The notes: generated by a model not told the origin, from the letters alone. A stretch of DNA of 10,057 nucleotides from Candidatus Nitrosopumilus sp. (GCA_022758935.1 JAEMQG010000032.1:1-10057); one strand, 5' to 3'. Numbered from the stretch's first letter, positions 1 to 6,216 are shown. Program-made: numbers and translations.

Positions 1-270
1 AAATTTGATCTACTAATCTCACCAACAGTTCCAATTTTACCATTTAAGATTGGTGAGAAAATAAATGATCCCGTCGCTTTATTTCTTATTGATATCAACA
101 CTGTCACTGCTAATCTTACTGGAAAACCTGCAATATCAATTCCATATACAATATCAAATGGTTTGCCAATTGGAATCCAGATTATTGCAAATTCGATGAA
201 TGATAAATTATTACTCCAAGCAGCACATGCGTTAGAAAAAACTGTAAAATTACCCGAGGTTCCAATTTGA
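1..270 (+). CDS. gatA: GatA, aspartyl/glutamyl-tRNA amidotransferase subunit A, C-terminal end (5' partial)
   Basis: Frame 1 is open from the first base to a TGA at 268-270 and gives 89 residues; the start lies outside the window. Segments such as LLISPTVP, LTGKPAISIP and GLPIGIQIIA match the end of the amidase-signature fold, where the conserved NLTGxPAxSxP and GLPxGxQ motifs occur. GatA hydrolyses glutamine and passes ammonia to GatB, which amidates Asp-tRNA(Asn) or Glu-tRNA(Gln) in the cytoplasm. The catalytic Ser-cisSer-Lys triad would lie upstream, so it cannot be checked here. The TGA overlaps the TTG start of gatB (TTGA), which supports translational coupling and the GatA rather than a generic amidase assignment. 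Confidence 0.85.
   Translation, partial: KFDLLISPTVPILPFKIGEKINDPVALFLIDINTVTANLTGKPAISIPYTISNGLPIGIQIIANSMNDKLLLQAAHALEKTVKLPEVPI
256..260 (+). promoter_or_regulatory. Shine-Dalgarno (GAGGT) for the TTG start of gatB
   Basis: GAGGT ends 6 nt before the TTG at 267, inside the last codons of gatA. It is complementary to the archaeal 16S 3' end and decides the start of gatB, since no ATG occurs in that frame until well past the conserved N-terminal motif. It is notable because most other genes here look leaderless; an internal operon gene needs an SD. Confidence 0.55.
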
Positions 271-1667
271 CAAAAATCGGATTGGAGATTCACAGTCAAC
301 TAACAAAGTTGGAAAGCAAGTTATTTTGCTCATGTAAGGCAAATTATAGAGAGTTTGAACCAAATACCAACATCTGTCCAATTTGTATGGGTTTGCCAGG
401 TAGTCTCCCCAGATTAAATCAAAAAGCTGTTGAAAAAGCAACTATGATTGCCATGGAACTAAATTGTACTACTCCTGAAAAAATTGCATTTTTTAGAAAA
501 AATTATTTTTATCCAGATTTGCCAAAGAATTTTCAAATTACACAATTAAACATCTATGGAGATACTAGTGTTGGAGGTAAAGGAATAGTCATGGTGGGGG
601 AGAAAAAGATACACATCACTCGAATCCAACTAGAAGAAGATCCGGGCAGACTAATTTATGAGGGTAGTTCTGAAAAAAACCTAGTAACTTTGGTGGATTA
701 TAATCGTGCAGGTACACCTTTAGTAGAGATTGTAACTGAGCCTGACTTTGAAAATCCAAAAGAAGTAAGAGAATTTCTGAATATTTTATCTAGTTTGTTG
801 GAAAATCTCGGCGTTTCAGATCCTAGCTTAGAGGGGGCAATGAGAGCAGATGCTAACGTATCCATTGAGGGAGGAAACAAAGTTGAAATAAAAAATATTG
901 GATCATTTCATGATTTAGAAAAAGCGGTTCACTTTGAAATTACACGTCAGCAAAGTCTACATTCACGAGATATTCCAATTATTCAGGAAACACGCCATTG
1001 GGATGATAAAAGAAAAATCACCATTTCTTCAAGATCAAAAGAAGAGGATTTAGATTACAGATATTTTCTTGAAGGTGACATCCCTTGGATTAGAATAGGA
1101 AATAAAGTTAAAGAAAAATTAAAATCAGAAGTGCCTGAAAGCATCAGTTCTAAAAAACAACGCTATGTTTCAAAATATGACATTCCAGTTCAGGTTGCAG
1201 ATGTACTGTCATCTGATAAATTTTATTCGGATTTATTTGAAGATGCACATACAAAAGAAAATGCCAAAGAAGTTGCAAACATTATAACAACTGACTTAAT
1301 GGGACTGGTAGATACCAGGGAGAAAAGAGAATCTTCAAAATTAACATCATTGCATCTAAAAGAGATAGCTGATTCAATACAATCAGGCAAGATTGCAAGA
1401 AATTCTGCCAAAAACGCACTAACCGAAATTGTAAAAACTGGTAAGGAGTTATCCAGAATAATCTCTGAGTTTGATCTGGGTAATGTCTCAGATGAATCTG
1501 AATTATTAAAAATTATCGAATCAGTAATTTCTGAAGAACCACAAGCTGTAGAGCAAGCAAAATCCAATCCTCAGACTATTAATTATCTGGTAGGAAAGGT
1601 AATGCAAAAGACAAACGGAAAGGCAGATCCCAAATTGACTTTGGATTTATTAAAAAAGAAAATTTAA
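267..1667 (+). CDS. gatB: GatB, aspartyl/glutamyl-tRNA amidotransferase subunit B
   Basis: A 466-residue protein of normal GatB length (about 470-480). It activates the tRNA-bound Asp or Glu with ATP and amidates it with ammonia delivered from GatA. Seen in order: the opening motif GLEIHSQL; a zinc-binding set C21, C23, C37, C40 (CxC-x13-CxxC); the kinase-like core with KNYFYPDLPK, EEDPGRLIYEG, DYNRAGTPLVEIVTEPD, EGAMRADANVSI and EIKNIGSF; then a helical tail/YqeY-type tRNA-binding region from about residue 315 to the end. The start is TTG, chosen because GLEIH must be retained, an SD sits 6 nt upstream and the codon overlaps the gatA stop. In archaea GatCAB mainly makes Asn-tRNA(Asn), with GatDE serving Gln; that division is family knowledge and not visible here. 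gatC is not in the window. Confidence 0.96.
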   Translation: MTKIGLEIHSQLTKLESKLFCSCKANYREFEPNTNICPICMGLPGSLPRLNQKAVEKATMIAMELNCTTPEKIAFFRKNYFYPDLPKNFQITQLNIYGDTSVGGKGIVMVGEKKIHITRIQLEEDPGRLIYEGSSEKNLVTLVDYNRAGTPLVEIVTEPDFENPKEVREFLNILSSLLENLGVSDPSLEGAMRADANVSIEGGNKVEIKNIGSFHDLEKAVHFEITRQQSLHSRDIPIIQETRHWDDKRKITISSRSKEEDLDYRYFLEGDIPWIRIGNKVKEKLKSEVPESISSKKQRYVSKYDIPVQVADVLSSDKFYSDLFEDAHTKENAKEVANIITTDLMGLVDTREKRESSKLTSLHLKEIADSIQSGKIARNSAKNALTEIVKTGKELSRIISEFDLGNVSDESELLKIIESVISEEPQAVEQAKSNPQTINYLVGKVMQKTNGKADPKLTLDLLKKKI

Positions 1668-1711
1668 TACTTTTCTTATTAATTCTGAAATAATTTTGTT
1701 TTGAAGCCTTG

Positions 1712-1854
1712 TTAGAGAATATTTCTGATTGTACTAGTAATTTGGGATGGTTTGACTAGACCTAATTTTATGTCGCCTCTTATCTGATTAAACGTTAGTT
1801 CTTTATTATTAAAATTTGGTAACCAATTATTTGTAAATGTTTTTGTCAGAACAT
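1712..1854 (-). pseudogene. Start-less open frame, possible relic of a small gene
   Basis: On the minus strand, 45 sense codons run without a stop from a CTG at 1849 to a TAA at 1714-1712, reading LTKTFTNNWLPNF, then ELTFNQIRGDIKLGLVKPSQ and ITSTIRNIL. The composition looks protein-like and basic, but the frame has no ATG, GTG or TTG. An ATG at 1854 is just out of frame: ATG TTC is followed by TGA, and one base removed would join it to this frame. It may be a small gene broken near its start, or a chance open frame in AT-rich DNA. I do not recognise the product. Confidence 0.22.
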
Positions 1855-1883
1855 TCTAAATGTATCTATGTACTTGATGATTT

Positions 1884-1907
1884 AGAAAAATAAAAAGAAA
1901 TTAAAAA
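1884..1907 (-). terminator. T-rich terminator of the ferredoxin gene
   Basis: Read on the minus strand, the stretch 13-36 bases past the ferredoxin stop contains three T runs (ATTTTTAA, CTTTTTA, ATTTTTC). Archaeal RNA polymerase terminates at such T tracts without needing a hairpin. No strong stem-loop is seen. Confidence 0.45.
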
Positions 1908-1919
1908 TGATGACCTAAT

Positions 1920-2219
1920 CTAATCAATTAATTCGGTCCAACCTTTGACGAAGACTGAGTTCTTGTGAAGAGGTACTGGTTGTCCCACAGTAAAGTCCAT
2001 TGGTCTCATCCAAAAGATTGCCTTTGTTGGGCAAACACCGATGCATGCTCCATCTGTGATGCATCTTTCTGGGTAGAAGACAAATGCCTTACCTCTCTTC
2101 CAGCCTTCGACTGGTTTTACTCTAAGTACATCTGGTCCCAATGTTGTACAGATTTCTACACATAGTGCACATCCAATACACATTTGTTCGCTGATGTCTG
2201 GAAGTATTGCTACTGGCAT
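1920..2219 (-). CDS. Dicluster (7Fe-type) ferredoxin
   Basis: A 99-residue soluble electron carrier. The first cluster motif is C14-x2-C17-x2-C20-x3-C24 (CIGCALCVEIC), typical of a [4Fe-4S] cluster but without the usual Pro after the last Cys. The second is C53-x2-D56-x2-C59-x3-C63-P (CITDGACIGVCP): Asp replaces the central Cys. The CIxDGxCIxxCP pattern is the one found in Sulfolobus-type 7Fe ferredoxins, where the Asp site holds a [3Fe-4S] cluster, so a 3Fe/4Fe pair is the likely content. A tail of about 35 residues follows with no further Cys. No signal peptide or membrane segment is visible. The likely role is low-potential electron transfer, for example with 2-oxoacid oxidoreductases; the partner is not shown by the context. 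The gene stands alone, with its own TATA box and terminator. Confidence 0.9.
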   Translation of the reverse strand: MPVAILPDISEQMCIGCALCVEICTTLGPDVLRVKPVEGWKRGKAFVFYPERCITDGACIGVCPTKAIFWMRPMDFTVGQPVPLHKNSVFVKGWTELID

Positions 2220-2244
2220 AACAAAATTCTCTTATATTTTGACC

Positions 2245-2252
2245 TTAATATG
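2245..2252 (-). promoter_or_regulatory. TATA box (CATATTAA) of the ferredoxin gene
   Basis: On the minus strand the box lies 26-33 nt before the ATG at 2219, the spacing expected if transcription starts at or next to the start codon. No SD precedes the ATG, which fits a leaderless mRNA. A second AT-rich run (AAAATATAAG, about 2231-2240) is too close to the ATG to serve. Confidence 0.5.
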
Positions 2253-2319
2253 ATTTACCAAAAAAATGAGAGCTAAAACGCCGTTTGACATTTTTATCGC
2301 CATTCAAACAGATTAGAAA

Positions 2320-2448
2320 TCACTTGCATTTATTACAATTACAAGTAACCATGGTTTCAACCCACCATATCTTGTGATCATTTAGAAAATCAAAAAAAGT
2401 ATTGAATTTAGGAAAATAATCTAGAATAACGATTTGTGGATATTTTTT
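2320..2448 (-). other. Alternate open frame overlapping the 3' end of the DUF1059 gene, ending in a Cys-rich peptide
   Basis: A 42-codon stop-free minus-strand frame begins at a TAA-AAA-AAA run and ends in TGA at 2322-2320. It contains YPQIVILDYFPKF and DHKIWWVE, and closes with MVTCNCNKCK. Its only ATG (2352) leaves just ten residues. It overlaps the last 28 bases of the DUF1059 gene in another frame; a -1 slip on the A8 run at 2450-2443 would fuse the two. Whether it is translated is unknown, and a chance frame is quite possible. Confidence 0.2.
2381..2398 (-). terminator. T-tract terminator after the DUF1059 gene
   Basis: On the minus strand a T7 run followed by GATTTTC lies about 23-40 bases past the DUF1059 stop, a plausible archaeal T-tract terminator. 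No hairpin supports it. Confidence 0.35.
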
Positions 2449-2606
2449 TTAATTTTATCTTTTAACTCTGGAGTTATCTCTTCGGGCTTCATATTATGAT
2501 CTTTTGTTGCATGCACTGCACATTGTGCCAAAATATCATCTTCAGACTTACCTTTGGCAATAAATCCGCAATCAAATCCAACTGAACTGCATTTGAATTT
2601 TAACAT
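2421..2606 (-). CDS. DUF1059 family small metal-binding protein
   Basis: A 61-residue protein whose whole length matches the DUF1059 pattern: C6 and D12-C13 near the start (KCSSVGFDCGF), the acidic SEDDIL segment, then C29, H32 and H37 (CAVHATKDH) and the typical ending ITPELKDKI. The spaced Cys and His residues are the basis for the family's description as predicted small metal-binding proteins; the metal and the cellular role are not known. There is no signal peptide or membrane segment. A TATA box at the leaderless distance fixes the ATG at 2606. The gene ends in an A8 run and LF, and an alternate frame overlaps its end. Confidence 0.85.
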   Translation of the reverse strand: MLKFKCSSVGFDCGFIAKGKSEDDILAQCAVHATKDHNMKPEEITPELKDKIKKNIHKSLF

Positions 2607-2629
2607 AAATTTGTGTTGTTTTAAGTAAG

Positions 2630-2635
2630 TATAAA
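2630..2635 (-). promoter_or_regulatory. TATA box (TTTATA) of the DUF1059 gene
   Basis: TTTATA on the minus strand lies 24-29 nt before the ATG at 2606, as for a leaderless transcript. The leader shows no SD. Confidence 0.5.
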
Positions 2636-2636
2636 G

Positions 2637-2866
2637 TTATGGAAAAACGTGCTTTAACTTCACAGAGATGGGCATTTCTCAGACATTATTTCTCACAATA
2701 TAATACAAGTCAGTTAAGGAAAAACGACCGTCATTTATTGTGCCCTTCCATACTTGCATGACCTTGTTCATTACCTGTAAAACAGGAAAAGTAAGTGTCA
2801 ATCGGGTTTGTTCATTCCTAATTTTTCTAATTCCCAAGTGACGGCGGGTTTAGGAAGTCCAATCAT
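2637..2866 (-). pseudogene. Decayed coding sequence, product not recognised
   Basis: Between two intact genes the minus strand carries two protein-like stretches in different frames. The first, 2866-2798, is ATG-started and reads MIGLPKPAVTWELEKLGMNK plus PD before TGA. The second, 2771-2679, reads MNKVMQVWKGTINDGR then FSLTDLYYIVRNNV, is interrupted by TGA, and continues in the same frame as MPISVKLKHVFP to a TAA at 2639-2637. The alternating hydrophobic pattern is unlike random AT-rich DNA. The FSLTDLYYIV stretch loosely recalls the LRDVYY region of topoisomerase VI subunit A (Spo11-like), but this is too short to claim. They may instead be two genuine tiny genes. Confidence 0.35.
2774..2786. 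repeat. Short perfect inverted repeat CCTGT-AAA-ACAGG
   Basis: Five-base arms around a three-base loop. It lies between the two decayed coding stretches and is followed on the plus strand by AAAA (TTTT before it on the minus strand). It could form a small hairpin or be a protein-binding palindrome; arms this short can also arise by chance. Confidence 0.3.
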
Positions 2867-2942
2867 ATCTATAGTCCCGAGTTATCAGTTATGCTGCATT
2901 AGATTAGACCCCACACTGCAAGAGTCAAAGTATACATCCTTC

Positions 2943-2950
2943 ACTATTAA
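2943..2950 (+). promoter_or_regulatory. Probable TATA box (CTATTAAT) for the small protein starting at 2971
   Basis: The box lies 21-28 nt before the ATG at 2971, near the leaderless spacing seen at the other genes. A second candidate, AAAGTATACAT at 2928-2938, would give a short leader to the same ATG. Either choice argues against the upstream ATG at 2950, which would fall inside or at the edge of the promoter. Confidence 0.35.
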
Positions 2951-2970
2951 TGGTAAAGTATAGTAATTTT

Positions 2971-3234
2971 ATGACTGATCTTTCTTTAGAAGACATTGAA
3001 TTTATAAAAATTCTGGCAAATTCAGATTCCACCATACTGCAAGCAGGGATGAATGAAGCAACTAGATACAGACTTGATTTTCAAATAGGAGTTATTTTAC
3101 GGCAATATTATAAAGAAAATACTATGAATACCAGAACAGGATGGATAGAAAGATTCAAAAAAGTTGGAATTACAGAAGATGAGGGCAAATCTGCAATTGC
3201 GTGCGCCAGAAGACTCGGAATAGACATATCTTGA
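2971..3234 (+). CDS. Small conserved-looking hypothetical protein
   Basis: An 87-residue protein (94 if the in-frame ATG at 2950 is used). I do not recognise a family. It is predicted to be mostly helical and soluble: an acidic opening (DLSLEDIEFIKILA), a middle (ATRYRLDFQIGVILRQYY) and an end (GWIERFKKVGITEDEGKSA then IACARRLGIDIS) that could be a compact helix bundle. There is one Cys, no membrane segment and no signal peptide. The downstream start is preferred because of the position of the TATA candidates. The next gene's TATA box begins one base after this gene's TGA, so the two genes are adjacent but probably transcribed separately. Its regular codon structure, free of stops, makes it a probable real gene. 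Confidence 0.7.
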   Translation: MTDLSLEDIEFIKILANSDSTILQAGMNEATRYRLDFQIGVILRQYYKENTMNTRTGWIERFKKVGITEDEGKSAIACARRLGIDIS

Positions 3235-3242
3235 TTTATAAA
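3235..3242 (+). promoter_or_regulatory. TATA box (TTTATAAA) of the acyl-CoA synthetase gene
   Basis: A strong TATA sequence starts one base after the stop of the upstream small gene and is centred about 40 nt before the TTG start at 3279. This predicts a transcript with a leader of about 12 nt rather than a leaderless one. An ATG at 3257 opens only four codons (then TAG), so it is not the start. Confidence 0.5.
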
Positions 3243-3278
3243 AAATCTTTTTAGATATGAATTTTTTAATCTAGTAAC

Positions 3279-5204
3279 TTGTCTGATTTTGCTTTTATTC
3301 CGAGTGAATCTCAAATCCAAACTTCAAACATCTACAAATTTATGAATAAACACGCCATTTCATCATTAAATGAATTAATTCACAGGGCAAATCAAAATTT
3401 AGAATGGTTTTGGGAGGAAATTGACAGAGATGTTGGAATCATCTGGGACAAACCTTACAAAAAAATTCTAGATACTTCAAAAGGAATTCCATGGTCTAGA
3501 TGGTTTATTGGTGGTAAAACCAACATTTACAATTCCTGTGTAGAAAAGTTTGCTAAAAAAGATCCAAATAAAATAGCATATCATTTTGTATCTGAAGATG
3601 GAACAACTTCTCAAATAACTTATTTTGAATTGGAATGTAAAATTGGCAAGCTTGCAAACGCACTTAAAAAATTAGGTGTAAAAAAAGGAGATGTGGTTGC
3701 AATATATCTTCCAATGATAGAAGAAGCAATTTTGGCAATTCTTGCATCTGCAAAAATTGGCGCCATTCAAACTGTGATATTTTCAGGCTATAGTTCTGAA
3801 TCGCTACAAATTAGATTACAAGATTGCAAGGCAAAAGTTCTTTTTGTTTGTGATGGATTTCAGAGGAGAGGAAAATCAATATCACAAAAGCAAATAATCA
3901 ACAAAGCAGCAAAGGACACAAAAATTGAAAAAATAATTCTAGTTCCTTACAAAAGAGTTGATACGTTTAATGAATCTGAAAAAATTATTTTTTATGAATC
4001 ACTCATATCTTCTGAAAGTTCCATTTGTCCTACGGAAATCATGGATTCTGAAGATCCTTTGTTTATCTTGTATACCTCTGGAACTACTGGAAAACCAAAA
4101 GGAGTAATTCACGTACATGGTGGATTTTCAGTTTTTGCAGGATACCAGGCGGCATATTTGATTGACACACACAGTCACGATGTTGTTTTTTGGCCTGCAG
4201 ATATAGGCTGGATAACAGGATTAGTATGGAATGTTTATGGTCTATTGATTATGGGTGCAAGTGCAGTAATTTATGACGGTGCGCTAGATTATCCAAATTT
4301 TGATAGAATATGGAAGATATTAGATGATTATAGTATAACAATTTTTGGAATATCACCAACAGCAGTCAGAATGTTTAAGAAAAATAACATTGAGCCATTA
4401 AAATCCCACAATCTTGATAAAATCAAAAACATACCTACTACTGGAGAACCACTGGATGAAGATTCATGGTGGTGGTTATTTGAAAAAGTAGGCAACAAGA
4501 AAATTCCAATCATGAATTTATCAGGAGGAACTGAGGTAGGTGGTGCAATGCTGTCTGTTTTTCCTGGAATGAAATTAAAACCTTCGACAGTGGGAATTCC
4601 GTGTCCTGGAATGAATCTTGATATCTTTGACGATGATGGAAAGTCGGTTCTTCAAAAAAATGGATATCTTGTAATAAAATCTCCTTGGCCTGCAATGACA
4701 AGAGGGTTACTTAATGATGATAAAAGATATCTTGAAAATTATTGGTCACAATTTGAAAATATTTGGTTTCATGGAGACTATGTTTTTGTCGATGGCGATG
4801 GTTTGTGGTATATGAGAGGAAGAACAGATGATGTAATTAATGTATCAGGACATAGAATGAGTACCATTGAAATTGAGCATATAATAATTTCTCATGATAA
4901 AATTTCAGATGCAGCTTCAATTGCAATTCCTGATGAGATTACAGGTGAATCTATTGTGATCTTTTTTGTATCTAAAAATAAATCTGAAACTATAGCGGAC
5001 TCTCAAATTTCAGATTACATATCTGAAAAAATTGGCAAGCTTGCACGTCCAAAATTGGTGTATCAAATATCGGATCTTCCAAAGACAAGAACTGGAAAAA
5101 TTATGAGGCGGTTGTTAAAGGCAAAACTACTTGGATTGCCTCTTGGAGATTTATCATCATTAGAGAATCCTCACGTATTAGATGAAATTTCAAAACTTGT
5201 ATGA
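3279..5204 (+). CDS. AMP-forming acyl-CoA synthetase, acetyl-CoA synthetase (Acs) family
   Basis: A 641-residue cytoplasmic enzyme, close to Acs length (about 650). It makes an acyl-adenylate from ATP and a carboxylate, then transfers the acyl group to CoA. Seen: an Acs-type N-terminal domain with WFIGGKTNIYNSCVEK (about residues 75-90); the phosphate-binding loop YTSGTTGKPKG at 265-275; PADIGWITG (306-314); SGGTEVGG (415-422); GDYVF (499-503) and the hinge region GRTDDVINVSGHRMSTIEIE (514-533); and PKTRTGKIMRR with the adenylation lysine K607, the residue acetylated in Acs. The Acs substrate-pocket WWQTE becomes SGGTE, so the pocket-closing Trp is Gly416. Acetate is therefore unlikely to be the only substrate; a larger or hydroxy-acid is more likely. 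The start is TTG at 3279, the first usable codon after an in-frame TAA; an ATG at residue 22 would cut into the N-domain. Confidence 0.93.
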   Translation: MSDFAFIPSESQIQTSNIYKFMNKHAISSLNELIHRANQNLEWFWEEIDRDVGIIWDKPYKKILDTSKGIPWSRWFIGGKTNIYNSCVEKFAKKDPNKIAYHFVSEDGTTSQITYFELECKIGKLANALKKLGVKKGDVVAIYLPMIEEAILAILASAKIGAIQTVIFSGYSSESLQIRLQDCKAKVLFVCDGFQRRGKSISQKQIINKAAKDTKIEKIILVPYKRVDTFNESEKIIFYESLISSESSICPTEIMDSEDPLFILYTSGTTGKPKGVIHVHGGFSVFAGYQAAYLIDTHSHDVVFWPADIGWITGLVWNVYGLLIMGASAVIYDGALDYPNFDRIWKILDDYSITIFGISPTAVRMFKKNNIEPLKSHNLDKIKNIPTTGEPLDEDSWWWLFEKVGNKKIPIMNLSGGTEVGGAMLSVFPGMKLKPSTVGIPCPGMNLDIFDDDGKSVLQKNGYLVIKSPWPAMTRGLLNDDKRYLENYWSQFENIWFHGDYVFVDGDGLWYMRGRTDDVINVSGHRMSTIEIEHIIISHDKISDAASIAIPDEITGESIVIFFVSKNKSETIADSQISDYISEKIGKLARPKLVYQISDLPKTRTGKIMRRLLKAKLLGLPLGDLSSLENPHVLDEISKLV

Positions 5205-5280
5205 TCTGATACAATTGTCGGTTTTTCTCCATTTTGTCAAGATGTTTAATAGTGTCACTTCCTAAATTTTCATGAAATCA

Positions 5281-5287
5281 TTTTTTT
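5281..5287 (+). terminator. T7 tract, possible terminator of the acyl-CoA synthetase gene
   Basis: A T7 run lies about 77 bases past the stop, with a shorter T5 run at 5222-5226 nearer to it. Both are in the space between convergent genes, where termination is needed. There is no stable hairpin. Confidence 0.3.
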
Positions 5288-5369
5288 ATTTATCATTAAA
5301 TTGACAGAACCGTTTTGTAACACAAACATGTTATTTTTTGAATTTTCACAGAAAACACATGATAGCAAT

Positions 5370-5957
5370 TCAAACTAATTTGTCCAGATCCATATTTAGT
5401 ACAGATGCTTTCAGTTCTTTTCCATAACCCCCGTTATCATCTTTTTGTAATTCAACTTCTGATTCTTCTGCAATATGGAAGACAGTTTTGTGAGTTACTG
5501 AAACGGCATCAGCTATTGGCCTTACCCAAATCACTTCAAAAGTTAGATTGCTACCAAAGTGTGGAACCACTACATGATTTCCTTTAATCAAAAGATTACT
5601 TTCAAGAGCCTCTGTAAGATAGCGTTCATCAATTGGGGGAGTTGCTTCAAGTGAATATACTACAACTATTTCAGCATCTACTGCTTTGATTTTTCTTACA
5701 GTGATAGTATCGCCTATTTCAACACCTGAATTAATAGATGTCAATCCATCAATTCTGATGATTCCCTTTCTTTCATCGGATGGATATGGAGGAAGGTATT
5801 TTGCAACGGTTCTTTTTTTACCCTTAATTTCAATTACGTCCCCCGTAGAGGCATTTAATGCATTCATAGAATCATAATCAATTCTTGCAACTCCACGTCC
5901 AATATCTCGTGGGTATAATTCTTGAACAGTTAATTGAATGGAATCTTTAGTTTCCAT
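5370..5957 (-). CDS. Free-standing CDC48/VAT N-domain protein (no AAA ATPase)
   Basis: A 195-residue soluble protein. Residues about 6-90 match the double-psi beta-barrel of the CDC48/VAT N-terminal domain: LYPRDIGRGVARID, GDVIEIKGKKRTVAKYLPPY and GIIRIDGLTSINSGVEIGD. Residues about 98-165 match the second, four-stranded subdomain (CDC48_2), with LIKGNHVVVP and LTFEVIWVRPIADAV. A charged, Gly-containing tail of about 30 residues ends at a TAA. In CDC48/VAT this domain binds substrates and adaptors and is followed by two AAA ATPase modules; here neither is present, and the DNA after the stop encodes no Walker motifs. It could bind CDC48 adaptors or substrates in competition with, or in aid of, the full-length unfoldase; that is inference. 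The gene is transcribed against the acyl-CoA synthetase gene. A weak TATA-like stretch (CTTAAGTTTACA on the minus strand) is centred about 23 nt upstream of the ATG. Confidence 0.88.
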   Translation of the reverse strand: METKDSIQLTVQELYPRDIGRGVARIDYDSMNALNASTGDVIEIKGKKRTVAKYLPPYPSDERKGIIRIDGLTSINSGVEIGDTITVRKIKAVDAEIVVVYSLEATPPIDERYLTEALESNLLIKGNHVVVPHFGSNLTFEVIWVRPIADAVSVTHKTVFHIAEESEVELQKDDNGGYGKELKASVLNMDLDKLV

Positions 5958-6080
5958 GATTTTCTAAATTTTGTGTAAACTTAAGATCATGTGTGTTTTT
6001 TTGAACAATACAAATAGTTTAGGCTCAAATCAGTAGTCATGATTAGAAAAACAACCGATATTTGTAATCAAATGGTGAAA

Positions 6081-6105
6081 TTCACATTATTTTAGGGAAT
6101 GTGAA
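6081..6105. repeat. Inverted repeat TTCACATT-N9-AATGTGAA
   Basis: Perfect eight-base arms separated by nine bases that include ATTTTAGGG. It lies in the gene-free stretch upstream of the decayed plus-strand gene and about 125 bases upstream of the CDC48 N-domain start. The arm and spacer lengths suit a dimeric regulator's operator, or a small hairpin. Nothing else was found in 5958-6216. Confidence 0.35.
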
Positions 6106-6216
6106 CCACTTTTATCAACAATTAGTAAAAAGAGAAAACCCCATTTTTATTTCTAAAAAATTAGTTATGACTAGAATAATGATCTAGTATGATGTGCTGG
6201 AAGTTGTTTGAGGGTA

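Noticed and set aside
257..266. GGTTCCAATT resembling a tRNA T-loop
   Set aside because: It is coding sequence at the end of gatA and no cloverleaf can be built. No tRNA, rRNA, CRISPR array or insertion sequence was seen anywhere in the window.
1223..1567. Minus-strand open frame of 114 codons inside gatB
   Set aside because: Antisense shadow of a well-supported GatB region; the Ser-rich composition reflects the complement of gatB codons.
1965..2165. Plus-strand open frame with several Cys
   Set aside because: Antisense to the ferredoxin; the Cys and Trp are by-products of the complement.
2639..2761. Plus-strand 40-codon ATG frame beginning MEKRALTSQRW
   Set aside because: It has no convincing domain and lies antisense to better protein-like fragments; it starts in the DUF1059 promoter.
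2740..2945. Possible structured RNA (GC-richer than surroundings, GGAAGTCC reminiscent of RNase P RNA)
   Set aside because: No consistent long-range stems or full set of conserved RNase P or SRP elements; protein-like minus-strand frames explain the composition better.
2950..2970. Upstream ATG at 2950 as the start of the small hypothetical protein
   Set aside because: Both TATA candidates place the transcription start near or after 2958; the ATG at 2971 fits better, though 2950 is not excluded.
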